In this document: positions 7,209-18,615 of the stretch, piece by piece
Numbering within the stretch: position 1 is the first letter of the stretch
Layout: each line of letters opens with the position of its first letter
Assembly: GCA_005889405.1 (NCBI GenBank)
Contig: VBFY01000061.1
Location: forward strand, 1-64,000
Direction: 5' to 3'
From: Chloroflexota bacterium
Lineage (GTDB): Bacteria > Chloroflexota > Limnocylindria > P2-11E
Length of the DNA: 64,000 nt
Position numbers and translations under genes: made by a program
The notes under the pieces: generated by a model
Told to the model about the DNA's origin: nothing
The model's input: the letters and a program-made list of their open reading frames with translations, nothing else
Database searches by the model: none

Positions 7209-7912
7209 GCTCGGCGTTCGCACGCACCGCCGATCCATGGACGGACACCGCGGTCATCGACGCGCGCGCACCGCGCACGAACCAGGCGATCGTCGGGACT
7301 CTTTCGCTCCTCGCATTCGTCACGGGCTGGTGGCCGATCCTCGGTCTTCTCGCCGCTCAGCTCGCGATCGGCCTGCGCTTCGGACGGCGGTGGTGTCTGC
7401 CCTGCCTCCTCTACTTCGACGTGATCCAGCCTCGCTTCGGCGAGGGTCCGATCGAGGACAGCCGTCCGCCGCGCTTCGCGAACTTGGTCGGCGTGGTGTT
7501 CCTCGGGAGCGCGACGCTCGCGCACGCATTGGGGTTCCCCGTTGTCGGCTGGGGCCTCGGCCTGCTCGTCGCCGCGCTCGCGTTGCTCGCGGCGACGACC
7601 GGTCTGTGCGTGGGATGCGAGATCTACCGGCTCGGGGCGCGCATCCGCGGGATCCGTCCGGGGAGGATCGAGCGCGTCGATCTGGCGGAGCTCGGCGCAG
7701 CCGGGCGCGTCGGTGAGGTGGTCGTGCAGTTCACCCATCCGCTCTGCACCGATTGCCACACGCTCGAGCGCGAGCTTGTCGCCGCCGGACGCGACGTTTT
7801 CACGGTCGACGTGTCTCGGCGACCTGAGCTGGCCCGCAAGTACGGCGTAGCGCTCGTCCCGACCGCGGTGGCGGTCGGACCCGAGGGCATCGTCACCGCG
7901 CGTCTCGCCTGA
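7205..7912 (+). CDS. DUF4395 membrane protein fused to a thioredoxin-like domain
   Basis: A 235-residue fusion. Residues about 25-155 match DUF4395: membrane segments near 35-55, 100-120 and 120-145, with paired cysteines facing the membrane (RRWCLPC and GLCVGCEIY). Residues about 165-235 form a thioredoxin-like unit with CTDC, a cis-proline-like ALVPTAV and a beta strand AVGPEG. Four cysteine pairs or near-pairs suggest thiol-disulfide exchange across or at the membrane. The substrate is unknown. The ATG overlaps the stop of the ATP-grasp gene by four bases. Confidence 0.7.
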   Translation: MSSAFARTADPWTDTAVIDARAPRTNQAIVGTLSLLAFVTGWWPILGLLAAQLAIGLRFGRRWCLPCLLYFDVIQPRFGEGPIEDSRPPRFANLVGVVFLGSATLAHALGFPVVGWGLGLLVAALALLAATTGLCVGCEIYRLGARIRGIRPGRIERVDLAELGAAGRVGEVVVQFTHPLCTDCHTLERELVAAGRDVFTVDVSRRPELARKYGVALVPTAVAVGPEGIVTARLA

Positions 7913-7923
7913 TACTGGCGCTG

Positions 7924-8400
7924 GTGGACGACGGCCCGCACGCGAGGCTGCGGCGACGCAAGCGTCGCATCGATGAGCATTTGCGCGAGCTCGCCGAGAT
8001 GGGAGAGCTTTCGAAGCTGCCCGGCGAAGGCGCGCCGCTCGTCGACGACGACCCGACCGCCGGCGACCGGTGGGCCGCCCGGCACATCGCGAAGAATGCG
8101 AACGTCGCGCCGGAGTTCGTCGAGCTGCGCCGCGAGATCGCCGATCGCCGCAACAGCCTGGTTCGCCGACTGCGCGCGCATCGGGAGTGGCTCGAGGACC
8201 GGGCGGCGCTACTCCGCGACCTCCCTGCCGAGCGGATCCTCGACGCGGCCCGTGCCACGACCGACTTCGACGGCCGCGTGGGGTCCGAGCTGCGGAGCGC
8301 TATCGGCGAGATCAACGCGCTCGTCGCGCGTCACAACCTGCGGGTGCCGATCGCTCTGCAGATCGTTCCGCTTGCCCTCGAAGACCTGCGCGGTGACTGA
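7924..8400 (+). CDS. DUF1992 (DnaJC28-type) domain protein
   Basis: A 158-residue soluble protein. The signature LPGEGAPLVDDD near residue 36, then ARHIAKNANVAPEFVELRREI near 57-77, matches the DUF1992 domain seen in DNAJC28-like proteins. The rest is helical and charged, with possible coiled coil near 75-125. No J domain is present. The role in bacteria is not known. Start GTG, 12 bases after the preceding gene. Confidence 0.75.
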   Translation: MDDGPHARLRRRKRRIDEHLRELAEMGELSKLPGEGAPLVDDDPTAGDRWAARHIAKNANVAPEFVELRREIADRRNSLVRRLRAHREWLEDRAALLRDLPAERILDAARATTDFDGRVGSELRSAIGEINALVARHNLRVPIALQIVPLALEDLRGD

Positions 8401-8420
8401 CTGACCGGGTCGCGCACGCC

Positions 8421-9608
8421 ATGAGAATGCGTGTCGGTAAGGTCCCGGTGCTTGCCGCGATTGCCGCGTTCGTGGTCGTCTTCGGCACGATCGCGGCGGC
8501 GTCGAACAACTGGTACGAGTTTTCCGACTTCTTCTGTCTCTACCATGGCGCGCGCTCGCTCGTGCTCGGACACGACCCGTACGACGCGAGCTGGTGGCTG
8601 CAGGCGACGGGTGGCCTGCGCCCCACGCCTAGCGGCGGCCTCGCGCGTACGTCGTGCTATGGGGGTCCGGGTTATCCGCTTTGGACCTTCCTCGCGATGC
8701 TGCCGATCGGGGCATTGCCACTCGAGCCGGCCGCCATCGTGTGGGAGTCGCTGTCGATCGGCGCGGCGCTCGCGGGGGCGTGGTGGGCATGGCGCGCCGT
8801 TCAGGGTCCGGCGCGTTTCGCGCTGCTGTACCTCGCGCTGCTTCTCGCCTCGCAGCCGTTCTGGCTGCTGGTCATCTACGGCCAGATCACGGGCGTGATG
8901 CTCGCCATCGCCGGACTGCTCGCGCTTCTCCTGACACGCGCCCGGGAACGCGCGGCGGGCGTCGCCCTGGCCGCGCTCGCCCTTAAGCCGCAGTGCGTCT
9001 TCCTCACGTTGCCGGCGTTCGCCCTGCGTGGTCTCGTCGAACGGCGCTGGCGTCTGCTCATGGCGGCCGCCCTCGCCGCGGTCGCCATGACGGTCGCTCC
9101 GATGATCTTCGTCCCCGCGTGGCCTCTCGAATGGTGGGTCGAGGTGAGCGCCCGCCGCATGCAGGTCGTCTCGCTTCTGCCAACGGCATGGGGCTTCGCT
9201 GGCGACGTCCTGGCCAACGCATCAATCGGCGCGGTGCTGATCGCGGCGGTCCTCGCCGCCACCTGGATCCTGCTGCGCGGCCGCCGTGTCGACGACGTCG
9301 GTCTCCTGGCGCTCACCCTGCCGCTCTCGCTCTTTGCGACGACGTACGCGTGGACGTATGACCATCTGGTCTTGTTCGTCTCCTACGCGTTCGTGCTCTC
9401 GCGCGCCAGCTCGACCGCCGGTGTTCGCCTACCCCTGGTGCTGGGAACCGTCGCCCTTGCCGGTCCGGTCCCCTGGGTGCTGTACGCGATCGCCCTCACA
9501 CGACTCAACGAATCGTTGTCAGCCTGGATCGCCGCTGCGACGGCCCTGCTCGTCGTCTTCGCGCTGCGTGCGGGCGCGCCGTCGATGACGTCGAGGTCAT
9601 CGGTCTAG
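8421..9608 (+). CDS. GT87-type (DUF2029) membrane glycosyltransferase
   Basis: A 395-residue polytopic membrane protein with about ten hydrophobic segments. A conserved acidic loop after TM1 (YEFSDFFCLYHGARSL, then GHDPYDA) resembles the DUF2029/GT87 family of polyprenyl-phosphate-mannose-dependent transferases. In that family the loop faces the outside and carries the catalytic aspartate; here D41 or D55 are candidates. A later GYPLWTF and LKPQ also fit the family. It likely adds a sugar to an envelope glycan or lipid. It ends in convergence with the zincin gene (4-base overlap). Confidence 0.75.
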   Translation: MRMRVGKVPVLAAIAAFVVVFGTIAAASNNWYEFSDFFCLYHGARSLVLGHDPYDASWWLQATGGLRPTPSGGLARTSCYGGPGYPLWTFLAMLPIGALPLEPAAIVWESLSIGAALAGAWWAWRAVQGPARFALLYLALLLASQPFWLLVIYGQITGVMLAIAGLLALLLTRARERAAGVALAALALKPQCVFLTLPAFALRGLVERRWRLLMAAALAAVAMTVAPMIFVPAWPLEWWVEVSARRMQVVSLLPTAWGFAGDVLANASIGAVLIAAVLAATWILLRGRRVDDVGLLALTLPLSLFATTYAWTYDHLVLFVSYAFVLSRASSTAGVRLPLVLGTVALAGPVPWVLYAIALTRLNESLSAWIAAATALLVVFALRAGAPSMTSRSSV

Positions 9609-10072
9609 GCGGCGCGCTCTCCGCGCGTGCGCAGCGCCGGAGGACGGACCGGCCCGCGCCTCCGGAAGTTGGTGTACGCGTAGCGGTCGCAGGCGATCTC
9701 CGCGGCAGCGCCCCAGCCGTGCGTGAGGTAGAGCCACCAGTGGCAAAACTCGTGGAGATAGAGGAAGCGGATGACGTCGCGACGCGTGCGGAAGAGCACG
9801 CGCGGCGAGCCCCAGGAACCGAGGTCGACCTCCTCCCGGAACGGTCGGAAGGGCTCGGGGACCTGAAGGACGATCTCCGGGTGGTCCCAGTAGGTGAATG
9901 CCTGCAGGTGCGGCCCGGTGCGGTACCGCAGGGGCTTCACCGTGACCGTGTAGCCGGTCGCCGTCGGCAGGCCGCGAAGGGTCTCGCGCACCTTGAGCGG
10001 AGGGTGAGTGGGCAGGGTGGACCGCACCGCCATGGGACCGAGGGGCCGACCAGACGCTCGTAAGTTCTTCAC
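9605..10072 (-). CDS. zincin-fold protein with HEFCH motif, unknown
   Basis: A 155-residue protein with HEFCHWWL at 107-114, the HExxH zinc motif of metallopeptidases. AEIACDRYAY follows about 13 residues later, and E125 or D129 could supply the third ligand. It is short, soluble and lacks a signal peptide, so it may be a minimal protease or a metal-binding relative. The GTG start has TACAGT 6 bases before it (10079-10084 on the opposite strand) and no ribosome binding site, so it is probably leaderless. I cannot name the family. Confidence 0.55.
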   Translation of the reverse strand: MKNLRASGRPLGPMAVRSTLPTHPPLKVRETLRGLPTATGYTVTVKPLRYRTGPHLQAFTYWDHPEIVLQVPEPFRPFREEVDLGSWGSPRVLFRTRRDVIRFLYLHEFCHWWLYLTHGWGAAAEIACDRYAYTNFRRRGPVRPPALRTRGERAA

Positions 10073-10156
10073 TTATCAACTGTACGGACCGGCCCTGCGC
10101 TACCGAGCCTGGGCGCAGAGATGGCCAAAAATCGAGCGTTTCGCTACGATGCGGCG

Positions 10157-10417
10157 AGCGTCGTTCGAGCGGGAACGAGTAGGTCGCGCGGACCGGGAAG
10201 CGAACCGGAGACGGTGAGAACCGGGACGGCGAGCGCGAGGTGAATGGCTCCCGCGAGACGCCGCGGCGAAAGGAAACGATTAGCCGCGGCCGGCGGCCCG
10301 CCGTTATCAACGGGCGCTCCCTGACTGGGGGAGGCAGAGGTCGTCGCAGCGATGCGGCGGCACGATCGGGTGGCACCACGAGCCCTCGTCCCGAGATCGG
10401 GCGAGGGCTATTTGTTT
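10157..10417 (+). ncRNA. T-box riboswitch, tryptophan-specific
   Basis: Leader of the trp operon. The 3' T-box motif GGGTGGCACCACG is at 10368-10380, followed by CGTCCC in the terminator arm. Stem I closes through GCGGCG (about 10151) with CGCCGC, and CGGGA with TCCCG. Its specifier loop has the typical AGTA on the 5' side (10178-10181) and GTGAA on the 3' side, directly followed by the specifier codon TGG (10245-10247), which pairs with tRNA-Trp. Uncharged tRNA-Trp should stabilise the antiterminator and switch on trpE and the genes after it. A -10-like TACGAT (10145-10150) puts the RNA start near 10157. No protein is encoded here. Confidence 0.9.
10381..10417 (+). terminator. T-box controlled intrinsic terminator
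   Basis: AGCCCTCG and CCCG pair with CGGG and CGAGGGCT around AGAT (10381-10409), then ATTTGTTT. The 5' arm overlaps the T-box antiterminator pairing, as expected of the mutually exclusive structures. Confidence 0.88.
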
Positions 10418-10467
10418 CCGCCGGAGGCAGGGGCAGCGCCCCTGTCACCGACCGAAGGGAGCGCAAC

Positions 10468-11861
<1,394 letters not shown>

Positions 11862-11865
<4 letters not shown>

Positions 11866-12437
11866 CGTCGGTCCTGCTCGTCGACAACTACGACAGCTTC
11901 ACGTTCAACCTCGCGCAGGCGCTCGGCGCCCTGGGCGCGAGCGTCGAAGTCGTGCGTGCCGACGACGCGCGCCTCACCGCAGCGCTTGATGCGCGACCGG
12001 ACCGCCTCGTGATCTCGCCCGGCCCGGGGCGTCCCGAGGCCGCCGGGCGCTCGCCGCAGCTGGTGCGCGAGGCACCCGAGCGCGGGATCCCGACGCTCGG
12101 CGTGTGTCTTGGACTGCAGTGCGCGGCGATCGCGTTCGGCGCCCGGGTAGTGCGCGCGCCCGAGGCACGTCACGGCAAGACCTCGTTCGTGCGTCACGAC
12201 GGCAAGGGCATCTTCGCGGGTGTTCCAGACCCGACGGAGGCGACCCGCTACCACTCGCTGATGGTCGACGAGGCCACGCTCCCGGCCGACCTTGCCGTCA
12301 CGGCGCGCAGCGACGACGGCGTCGTCATGGCGCTCCGACATGCACGACTTCCGCTCGAAGCGGTGCAGTTCCACCCAGAATCCGTCCTCACGAGGGACGG
12401 GATGCGCATGTTGGAGAATTTCCTTGGACGCGCGTGA
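11862..12437 (+). CDS. trpG: anthranilate synthase glutamine amidotransferase
   Basis: Class I glutamine amidotransferase that releases ammonia for TrpE. 191 residues with the catalytic triad visible: C82 in GVCLGLQ, H171 and E173 in FHPES. The oxyanion region ISPGPGRPE is at 51-59. Start ATG overlapping the trpE stop. It may also serve 4-amino-4-deoxychorismate synthesis, as in some bacteria, but no pabB is near. It overlaps trpD by 14 bases. Confidence 0.96.
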
Positions 12438-13461
12438 GGCGCTCGGGATCATCGCGTCCGGCAAGACGCTGTCTCGCGCGGAGGCCGAAGCAGCGATGGG
12501 CTCCGTCATGGCCGGTGAGGCGACTGCCGCGCAGCTCGGTGCGCTTCTCGCGGCGCTGCACGTCCGCGGCGAGACGGCCGACGAGATCGCGGGGTTCGCG
12601 AGCGCGATGCGCGCGAATGCCCTGCGTGTCGTCGTTGACGACGGCGCGATCGATGTCGTCGGTACCGGAGGCGATCGCTCGAACAGCATCAACATCTCGA
12701 CCATCAGCGCGCTTGTCGTCGCGGGCGCGGGCGGTCACGTCGCGAAGCACGGCAACCGCGCGGCGTCGAGCCAGTGCGGCAGCGCCGACGTGCTCGAGGC
12801 GCTCGGAGTGAGGATCGATCTCGGACCCGACGGTGTCGCGCAGTGCGTCCGCGAGGTCGGCGTGGGCTTCATGTTCGCACCGCGCTTCCACCCTGCGATG
12901 CGGCACGCCGGGCCGGTGCGCCGCGAGATCGGCATCCGTACCGTCTTCAACGTCCTCGGTCCCCTGGCGAATCCAGCCGGTGTGCGGCGCTATCTGCTGG
13001 GAGTGCCGAGCGTCGCGCTCGGTGCGACCATCGCGGCAGCGCTCGTTGAGCTTGGCGCGGAGCGGGCGTTGGTCGTCCACGGCACCGATGGACTGGACGA
13101 GATCAGCCCATCCGCCGACACGCGGACCTGGGAGGTCTCGAGCGGTTCCGTGCGCGAGGGCCACCTCGCGCCGGAGGACCTGGGACTCCGTCGCGCAGAG
13201 CGGATCGAGATCACCGGCGGCGATCCCGCGACGAACGCGACCGCAGCACGCGCGGTGCTGGACGGTACCCACGGAGGCGCACGGACCGCGGTCCTGATGA
13301 ACGCCGCCGCGGCCCTGTGGGTCGCCGGTCTGGCGGGAAGTGTCAAGGAGGGCGTCGCGATCGTCACACGCGCGATCGACGGGGGAGCGGCGCGCGATGC
13401 GCTCGCTCGGTTCGCTGCGACGAGCCAGCGGATCGGCGCCGCGGAGGGCGCGAGGGCATGA
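12424..13461 (+). CDS. trpD: anthranilate phosphoribosyltransferase
   Basis: Joins anthranilate and PRPP to phosphoribosyl-anthranilate. 345 residues with the PRPP loop GTGGD (80-84), SNSINIST, and the conserved KHGNRAASS (108-116). The chosen start is TTG 12424, with GGAG 7 bases upstream inside trpG. It gives the usual family N-terminus (short helix, then LSRAEAEAAM). The stop overlaps the trpC ATG. Confidence 0.96.
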   Translation: MDAREALGIIASGKTLSRAEAEAAMGSVMAGEATAAQLGALLAALHVRGETADEIAGFASAMRANALRVVVDDGAIDVVGTGGDRSNSINISTISALVVAGAGGHVAKHGNRAASSQCGSADVLEALGVRIDLGPDGVAQCVREVGVGFMFAPRFHPAMRHAGPVRREIGIRTVFNVLGPLANPAGVRRYLLGVPSVALGATIAAALVELGAERALVVHGTDGLDEISPSADTRTWEVSSGSVREGHLAPEDLGLRRAERIEITGGDPATNATAARAVLDGTHGGARTAVLMNAAAALWVAGLAGSVKEGVAIVTRAIDGGAARDALARFAATSQRIGAAEGARA

Positions 13462-14381
13462 CCGATTTCCTCGAACAGGTCATCGCCGAGCGCCGCGCTG
13501 ACGCCGCGCGGGCCGAGCGTGCCACGCCAGATGTCGACCTCGCGCGGGACGCGAGGGACAACGTATGGACGAAGGCGACGAAGGAAGGCAGGTCGGGCGA
13601 GCTGCTGCGGTCGTGGCACGCGGGCCTGGCACCGATGGTTCAGATCCGTCACGGCGACGCCTTCACCTCGGTGCTGCGGCAGCGTCGCGCCGATGGCCAC
13701 ATCGCGGTCATCGCAGAGGTGAAGCGCCTGTCGCCAGCGCTTGGTGTGATCGCCGCAAACATCGATCCGGCCGCGCAGGCGCGAACCTACGCGGCTGCTG
13801 GGGCAAGCGCGATCTCGGTGCTGACCGAACCGCGTCACTGGGGCGGATCGATGGCCGACCTTGCCGCGGTCCGCGACGCGCTCCCCGCGATGGCGATCCT
13901 GTGCAAGGACGTGATCGTCCACAAGCGGCAGATCGTCGAGGCCCGCGCTGCGGGCGCGGACGCGGTGTTGCTCATCGCCGAAGCGCTCTCAGACGAGGAG
14001 CTGCGAACGCTGATCGCGCACGCGCACACGCTGAACATGGGCGTGCTGCTGGAGGCACATGAGCCGATCGCGTTCGGGCGCGCTGCCGCGCTGCGCACGG
14101 GCGTCATCGGCGTCAACGCGCGGAACCTGCGACGACCGTCCGAGATCGACATTGGGCGTGCGCGCCAGCTGCACGGTTTCGCGGAGCCGTGGCAGATCCT
14201 CGTCGCCGAGTCCGGCATCGCCACGGTCGACGAGGCGCGGCTCCTGCCTGCACGGGTCGATGCCGTGCTGATCGGTACCGCTCTCATGCGGGCTGATGAT
14301 CCGAAGCCGCTGATCGCCGCGATCGCGGCGATCCGGAGGAGCCCGGCGCCGCGGCCGGTCGGATCGGCGGCGCCCCGGTGA
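13458..14381 (+). CDS. trpC: indole-3-glycerol phosphate synthase
   Basis: Closes the indole ring from CdRP, releasing CO2. A 307-residue TIM barrel with [10 protein letters not shown] (the catalytic lysine strand), ILCKDVIV, and VGINARNLRR-like [14 protein letters not shown] 13458 overlaps the trpD stop. The protein is a normal-length stand-alone TrpC with no TrpF domain; the preceding step (phosphoribosyl-anthranilate isomerase) is missing from this operon. Confidence 0.96.
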   Translation: MTDFLEQVIAERRADAARAERATPDVDLARDARDNVWTKATKEGRSGELLRSWHAGLAPMVQIRHGDAFTSVLRQRRADGHIAVIAEVKRLSPALGVIAANIDPAAQARTYAAAGASAISVLTEPRHWGGSMADLAAVRDALPAMAILCKDVIVHKRQIVEARAAGADAVLLIAEALSDEELRTLIAHAHTLNMGVLLEAHEPIAFGRAAALRTGVIGVNARNLRRPSEIDIGRARQLHGFAEPWQILVAESGIATVDEARLLPARVDAVLIGTALMRADDPKPLIAAIAAIRRSPAPRPVGSAAPR

Positions 14382-15556
14382 GCGCTCCGGGTCGCTATGG
14401 CCAGTTCGGCGGTCAGTTCCTGCCTGAAACGTTGATGCCGGCCGTCGCGGAGCTCGAGGCTGCCTTCGAAGCGGCGCGCGCTGATGAGGCCTTCCAACAG
14501 GAGCTCGACCGCCTCCTGCATGAGTGGGTCGGGCGTCCGACGCCGCTCACCGACTCGTCGCGACTCGCGAGGCTCGTGGGCCTTCGGCGAGTGATGCTCA
14601 AACGAGAGGACCTGACGCACACCGGTGCGCACAAGATCAACAGCGCGATCGGCCAGGCGCTGCTGGCGCGGCGGATGGGGAAGCAGCGCATCGTCGCCGA
14701 GACCGGCGCCGGCCAGCACGGGGTCGCGAGCGCTGCCGCGTGCGCGCTGCTGGGTCTCGAATGCGTCGTGTACATGGGGACCGAGGACATGCGCCGGCAG
14801 GAACCGAACGTCTTTCGCATGCGTCTCCTCGGCGCGGAGGTGCGCGCCGTCGAAGCGGGCAGTCGCACGCTCAAGGATGCCGTGAACGAGGCGATCCGCG
14901 ACTGGGTGACCAACGTCCGCACGACGTATTACCTGCTCGGCTCCGCGATCGGACCGCATCCCTACCCGGCGATGGTGCGCGAGTTCCAGTCGATCATCGG
15001 ACGCGAGTCGCGCGCGCAGTGGCTCGAGCGCGTGGGAACACTCCCGAGCGTCGTCGTCGCCTGCGTCGGCGGCGGGTCGAATGCGATCGGCATGTTCAGC
15101 GCGTTCCTCGAGGACCCAGGGGTGCGGCTGCGTGGCGTGGAGGCGGGCGGGCTCGGCGTCGAGAGCGGCAAGCACGCGGCGTCCATCGTCGGCGGCCGCA
15201 TCGGCGTGCTCCACGGCACGCGCAGCTACGTGCTGCAGGACGAGCACGGCCAGATCCGCGAGACGCACTCGGTGTCCGCCGGCCTCGACTATCCAGGCGT
15301 CGGGCCCGAGCATGCGTTCCTGCACGAGACCGGTCGCGTCGAGTACGTGTCGCGCACCGATGCGGAGGCGCTCGAAGCGTTCGGCGTCCTGTCGCGGACC
15401 GAGGGCATCATCCCCGCGCTCGAGCCGGCGCATGCGATCGCCGACCTCGCGCACATCCGTCTGCGGTATGGCGCGGACACCGACGTGCTCGTCTGCCTCT
15501 CCGGTCGCGGTGACAAGGATCTCGAAACCGTGATGCGCGCCCGGGAGGCGATGTGA
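14378..15556 (+). CDS. trpB: tryptophan synthase beta chain
   Basis: PLP enzyme that condenses indole with serine. 392 residues; PLP lysine K86 in [10 protein letters not shown], the phosphate loop [10 protein letters not shown] near 230, and the tunnel/active-site strand [10 protein letters not shown]. It is the classic TrpB1 type that pairs with TrpA. GTG start overlapping trpC by four bases; overlaps trpA likewise, as expected of tightly coupled subunits. Confidence 0.97.
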   Translation: MSAPGRYGQFGGQFLPETLMPAVAELEAAFEAARADEAFQQELDRLLHEWVGRPTPLTDSSRLARLVGLRRVMLKREDLTHTGAHKINSAIGQALLARRMGKQRIVAETGAGQHGVASAAACALLGLECVVYMGTEDMRRQEPNVFRMRLLGAEVRAVEAGSRTLKDAVNEAIRDWVTNVRTTYYLLGSAIGPHPYPAMVREFQSIIGRESRAQWLERVGTLPSVVVACVGGGSNAIGMFSAFLEDPGVRLRGVEAGGLGVESGKHAASIVGGRIGVLHGTRSYVLQDEHGQIRETHSVSAGLDYPGVGPEHAFLHETGRVEYVSRTDAEALEAFGVLSRTEGIIPALEPAHAIADLAHIRLRYGADTDVLVCLSGRGDKDLETVMRAREAM

Positions 15557-16368
15557 GCGTCGCGGTGAGCGGGGCACTCCGCCTCGAGCGCGCGTTCGCA
15601 CGCGCGCGCACGGAGCGGCGCCTCGCCGTCGCGGTGTACCTCACGGTCGGCTATCCCGATCGCGCGTCGACCGGCTCGCTGCTTCGCGCTGCGCTCGACG
15701 GTGGCGCGGACGTGCTCGAGCTCGGCGTGCCGTTCAGCGATCCGCTCGCCGACGGCACCACGGTCCAGCGCGCCAGCGAAGCAGCACTGCGGAACGGCGT
15801 GACGCTGGCCGACTGTCTTTCCGAAGCCGCGGCCGTCGTGCGCGATCGCGACGCGCCGGTGCTCTTCATGGGCTACACCAATCCGTTCATGCGGTACGGC
15901 TTCGAGCGATTCGCCACCGACGGCGCGCACGCGGGTACGGCCGGCGTGATCGTTCCCGACATGCCGGCGGAGGAGAGCAGCGAGCTTGAGTCCGCGCTGG
16001 GGCCAGCGGGTCTCCTGCGTATCGACCTCTACGCGCCGACGACGCCGGACGAGCGCCTGGCGAAGTTGCTGCCGAACGCCCACGGCTTCGTGTACTGCGT
16101 GTCGCTCACCGGTGTGACCGGCGCGCGCCGCGCGCTCGCGTCCGACGTGGCCGAGTTCGTCGGGCGCGTCCGCCGCCACACCGCCCTCCCGATCGTCGTC
16201 GGCTTCGGCATCAGCTCACCCGAGCACGTGGCCGCGCTCCGTGGCACCGCGGACGGCGTCGCCGTCGGCAGCGCGGCGATCGATGTCGTGACGAGCGCGC
16301 GGCCCGAGCGGCGCGCGGCCGAGCTGCGCGAGTTCGTCGCCTCACTCGCCGTGGCGGGACGACCCTGA
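15553..16368 (+). CDS. trpA: tryptophan synthase alpha chain
   Basis: Splits indole-3-glycerol phosphate and channels indole to TrpB. A 271-residue TIM barrel with the catalytic pair E56 (LELGVP) and D67 (FSDPLADG). Phosphate-binding loops are seen in GVTGARR and [13 protein letters not shown] start, four-base overlap with trpB; its last base is the first base of aroH. Confidence 0.97.
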   Translation: MSVAVSGALRLERAFARARTERRLAVAVYLTVGYPDRASTGSLLRAALDGGADVLELGVPFSDPLADGTTVQRASEAALRNGVTLADCLSEAAAVVRDRDAPVLFMGYTNPFMRYGFERFATDGAHAGTAGVIVPDMPAEESSELESALGPAGLLRIDLYAPTTPDERLAKLLPNAHGFVYCVSLTGVTGARRALASDVAEFVGRVRRHTALPIVVGFGISSPEHVAALRGTADGVAVGSAAIDVVTSARPERRAAELREFVASLAVAGRP

Positions 16369-16766
16369 TGGCGGTGCGCGGCGTGCGCGGCGCGACGACC
16401 GTCCGCGCGAACGACGCGAAGGCGATCTTCGAGGCGACGGCGGAGCTGCTGCGCATCCTCACCGAGCTCAACGGTCTGCGACCGGACGACATCGGCTACG
16501 TGTGGTTCACGGTGACGTCCGATCTCGATGCGGCCTTTCCCGCGGATGCCGCCCGCGCGGGGCTCGGCTGGACGGACGTGCCGCTCATCTGCGGCCGCGA
16601 GATCCCCGTACCCGGTTCGCTCGGCATGTGCGTGCGCGTGCTCATCGCGTGGAACACGCCGAAGTCGCAGAAGGAGATCCGGCACGCGTTCCTCCGCGGC
16701 GCGAAGGCGCTGCGACCGGCGTGGGCGGTCGAGCTTCCGAACGACGGCCGCAAGGGCGAGCGCTGA
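16368..16766 (+). CDS. aroH: chorismate mutase, AroH type
   Basis: Converts chorismate to prephenate, the branch to phenylalanine and tyrosine. 132 residues, the trimeric Bacillus-type fold rather than AroQ. VRGATTV near the N-terminus (active-site arginine), the middle strand DVPLICGRE with the conserved cysteine, and RVLIAWNT with the second arginine are visible. It sits between trpA and aroF, linking the tryptophan branch with the tyrosine/phenylalanine branch. Confidence 0.93.
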   Translation: MAVRGVRGATTVRANDAKAIFEATAELLRILTELNGLRPDDIGYVWFTVTSDLDAAFPADAARAGLGWTDVPLICGREIPVPGSLGMCVRVLIAWNTPKSQKEIRHAFLRGAKALRPAWAVELPNDGRKGER

Positions 16767-17800
16767 TGCTCGTCGTCATGAAGCGCGGCGCGTCACAGCG
16801 CGAGATCGACGCGGTCGTCGCGCGGATCGAGGAGTTCGGCATCACGCCGATCCCGCTGCCCGGCGCCGAGCGCATGGCGATCGGGACGTTCGGGTCGACG
16901 TCACGAGCCGCGGCCGAGGCGGTGGAGTCGCTGCCGGGCGTCGCGGAGGTCGTTCCGGTCAGCCGGCCGTTCAAGCTCGCCTCGCGGGAGGTGATCCCGG
17001 AAGACACGGTCGTGCGCATCGGGCCGGTGCCCGTCGGCGCGGGCGCGCCGCTCGCGATCATGGCCGGCCCGTGCTCGGTCGAGTCGCGCGAGCAGACCCT
17101 CGCGACGGCGCGGGCAGTGCGCGCGGCCGGCGCGACGATCCTGCGCGGCGGCGCGTTCAAGCCGCGCTCTTCCCCGTACAACTTCCGCGGTCTCGGCGCG
17201 GCGGGGCTCGACATCCTCGAGGAAGCGCGTGCGGAGACCGGACTCGCGGTCGTGACCGAGGTGCTCACTCCGGGGGACGTCGACGCGGTGGCACGCGTCG
17301 CCGACTGCCTGCAGATCGGCGCGCGCAACATGCAGAACTTCTCGCTGCTCGACGCGGTCGGCGATCAGCCAAAGCCGGTGCTGCTGAAACGCGGCATGTC
17401 CGCGACGGTCGAGGAATTCCTCCTCTCAGCGGAGTACGTGCTCGCGCGCGGCAACCGTAACGTGATCCTCTGCGAGCGCGGGATCCGCACGTTCGAGAAG
17501 TACACCCGCAACACCTTCGATGTGAACGCGATCCCGCTCCTCAAACGCCTGACGCACCTCCCCGTCGTCGGCGACCCGTCGCACGGCACGGGGAAGTGGT
17601 ACCTCGTCGCGCCCGTGGCGCTCGCTGCGGTCGCCGCCGGCGCCGATGGTCTGATCATCGAAGTGCACCCGAGCCCCGACCACGCGCTGTCCGACGGCTT
17701 CCAATCGCTGACCTTCGAGAACTTCGCCGGGCTCGTGGGCCGCGCGAGCGCGGTGGCGCGCGCGGTCGGGCGCGCTGTCCCCGACGCGGCGCCGGCTTGA
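16766..17800 (+). CDS. aroF: DAHP synthase (type I-beta, with regulatory N-domain)
   Basis: First step of the shikimate pathway: phosphoenolpyruvate plus erythrose 4-phosphate to DAHP. 344 residues. Residues 1-66 form the ferredoxin-like domain ([15 protein letters not shown]) known from Thermotoga DAHPS, where it mediates feedback inhibition by tyrosine. The barrel has the metal-binding cysteine ([10 protein letters not shown]), [32 protein letters not shown] and DPSHGTG. ATG 16766 shares TGATG with the aroH stop. Being inside the T-box-led operon, entry into the whole pathway may respond to tRNA-Trp charging. Confidence 0.95.
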   Translation: MLVVMKRGASQREIDAVVARIEEFGITPIPLPGAERMAIGTFGSTSRAAAEAVESLPGVAEVVPVSRPFKLASREVIPEDTVVRIGPVPVGAGAPLAIMAGPCSVESREQTLATARAVRAAGATILRGGAFKPRSSPYNFRGLGAAGLDILEEARAETGLAVVTEVLTPGDVDAVARVADCLQIGARNMQNFSLLDAVGDQPKPVLLKRGMSATVEEFLLSAEYVLARGNRNVILCERGIRTFEKYTRNTFDVNAIPLLKRLTHLPVVGDPSHGTGKWYLVAPVALAAVAAGADGLIIEVHPSPDHALSDGFQSLTFENFAGLVGRASAVARAVGRAVPDAAPA

Positions 17801-18615
17801 AGGTCTCTATCGCGGGCCTCGGTCTCATCGGTGGCTCGCTGGCGCTCGCGCTGAAGACGCGCCACCGCGTGAGCGGCTTCGACATCGATGCGAGCACGCG
17901 CGAGGCGGCGCTCGCTGCCGGGGTCGACATCGTCGGAGCCCTGGAGGCGCTCCTGCCGGCCGACGCCGTGATCGTCGCGACGCCGATGGCGGCGATCGTG
18001 CCGACGCTCGCGTCGCTCGCGCAGCGCTCCGGCGCCGCCGTCCTGCTCGATGTCGCGTCGGTGCGCGCGCCGGTGGAGGCCTTCGCCAAGTCGGCGCCGA
18101 ACGGCTGCCGGATCGTCGGTCTCCATCCCATGGCGGGTCGCAGCGGCAGCGGATTCGCGGCGGCGTCCGCGAAGATGCTCGAGCTGCGCCCGTTCCTCGT
18201 GGTGCCGACGGTGCGCTCCGACACCGCCTCGATGGCGCTCGCCGGCGCGCTCGCGCGCGACGCCGGCGGCGAGGTCACGGTGTGCTCGGCGGCACAACAC
18301 GACCGCATCGTCGCGGTCCTCTCGGCGCTTCCACTGGCGTTCGCGTCTGCGTTGGCCCTCGCTGGCGCCGAGACGGTCGACGGCAACCTCGCTGCTCTCA
18401 GCGGTCCCGGCTTCGGCGACAGCACGCGGCTCGCCCTGACCTCACCGGATCTTGGGAGCGCGATGCTGCTCGCCAACGCGCGGAACGTACGCGGCGCGCT
18501 CGAGCGGGCTCGCATGATCCTCGACGAGGTCGACCGCGCGATCGCGGCCGGAGATTTCGCGGCGCTTAGTGCGATCCTCGAACGTGCCGCGCAGGCGCGG
18601 CGTCGCCTGAGCTAG
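17797..18615 (+). CDS. tyrA: prephenate (or arogenate) dehydrogenase
   Basis: NAD(P)-dependent oxidative decarboxylation of prephenate in tyrosine synthesis. 272 residues with a Rossmann motif [10 protein letters not shown] (7-16), FDID at the end of beta 2, [12 protein letters not shown] (family motif containing the catalytic His) and a helical dimerisation domain. Start TTG 17797 overlapping the aroF stop. No ACT domain. Its stop overlaps the aroA stop on the other strand by four bases. Confidence 0.93.
   Translation: MKVSIAGLGLIGGSLALALKTRHRVSGFDIDASTREAALAAGVDIVGALEALLPADAVIVATPMAAIVPTLASLAQRSGAAVLLDVASVRAPVEAFAKSAPNGCRIVGLHPMAGRSGSGFAAASAKMLELRPFLVVPTVRSDTASMALAGALARDAGGEVTVCSAAQHDRIVAVLSALPLAFASALALAGAETVDGNLAALSGPGFGDSTRLALTSPDLGSAMLLANARNVRGALERARMILDEVDRAIAAGDFAALSAILERAAQARRRLS

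Noticed and set aside
5970-7238. Reverse-strand frame opposite the ATP-grasp gene
   Set aside because: Shadow of a clear gene; no promoter, ribosome site or motif.
10240-10467. N-terminal extension of trpE
   Set aside because: The region is the T-box RNA, and the extension is Arg/Gly-rich without family similarity. GTG 10468 has a good ribosome site.
13835-15601. Long reverse-strand open frame opposite trpC-trpB
   Set aside because: Antisense to strongly supported genes; long antisense frames are usual in GC-rich DNA and the protein lacks motifs.
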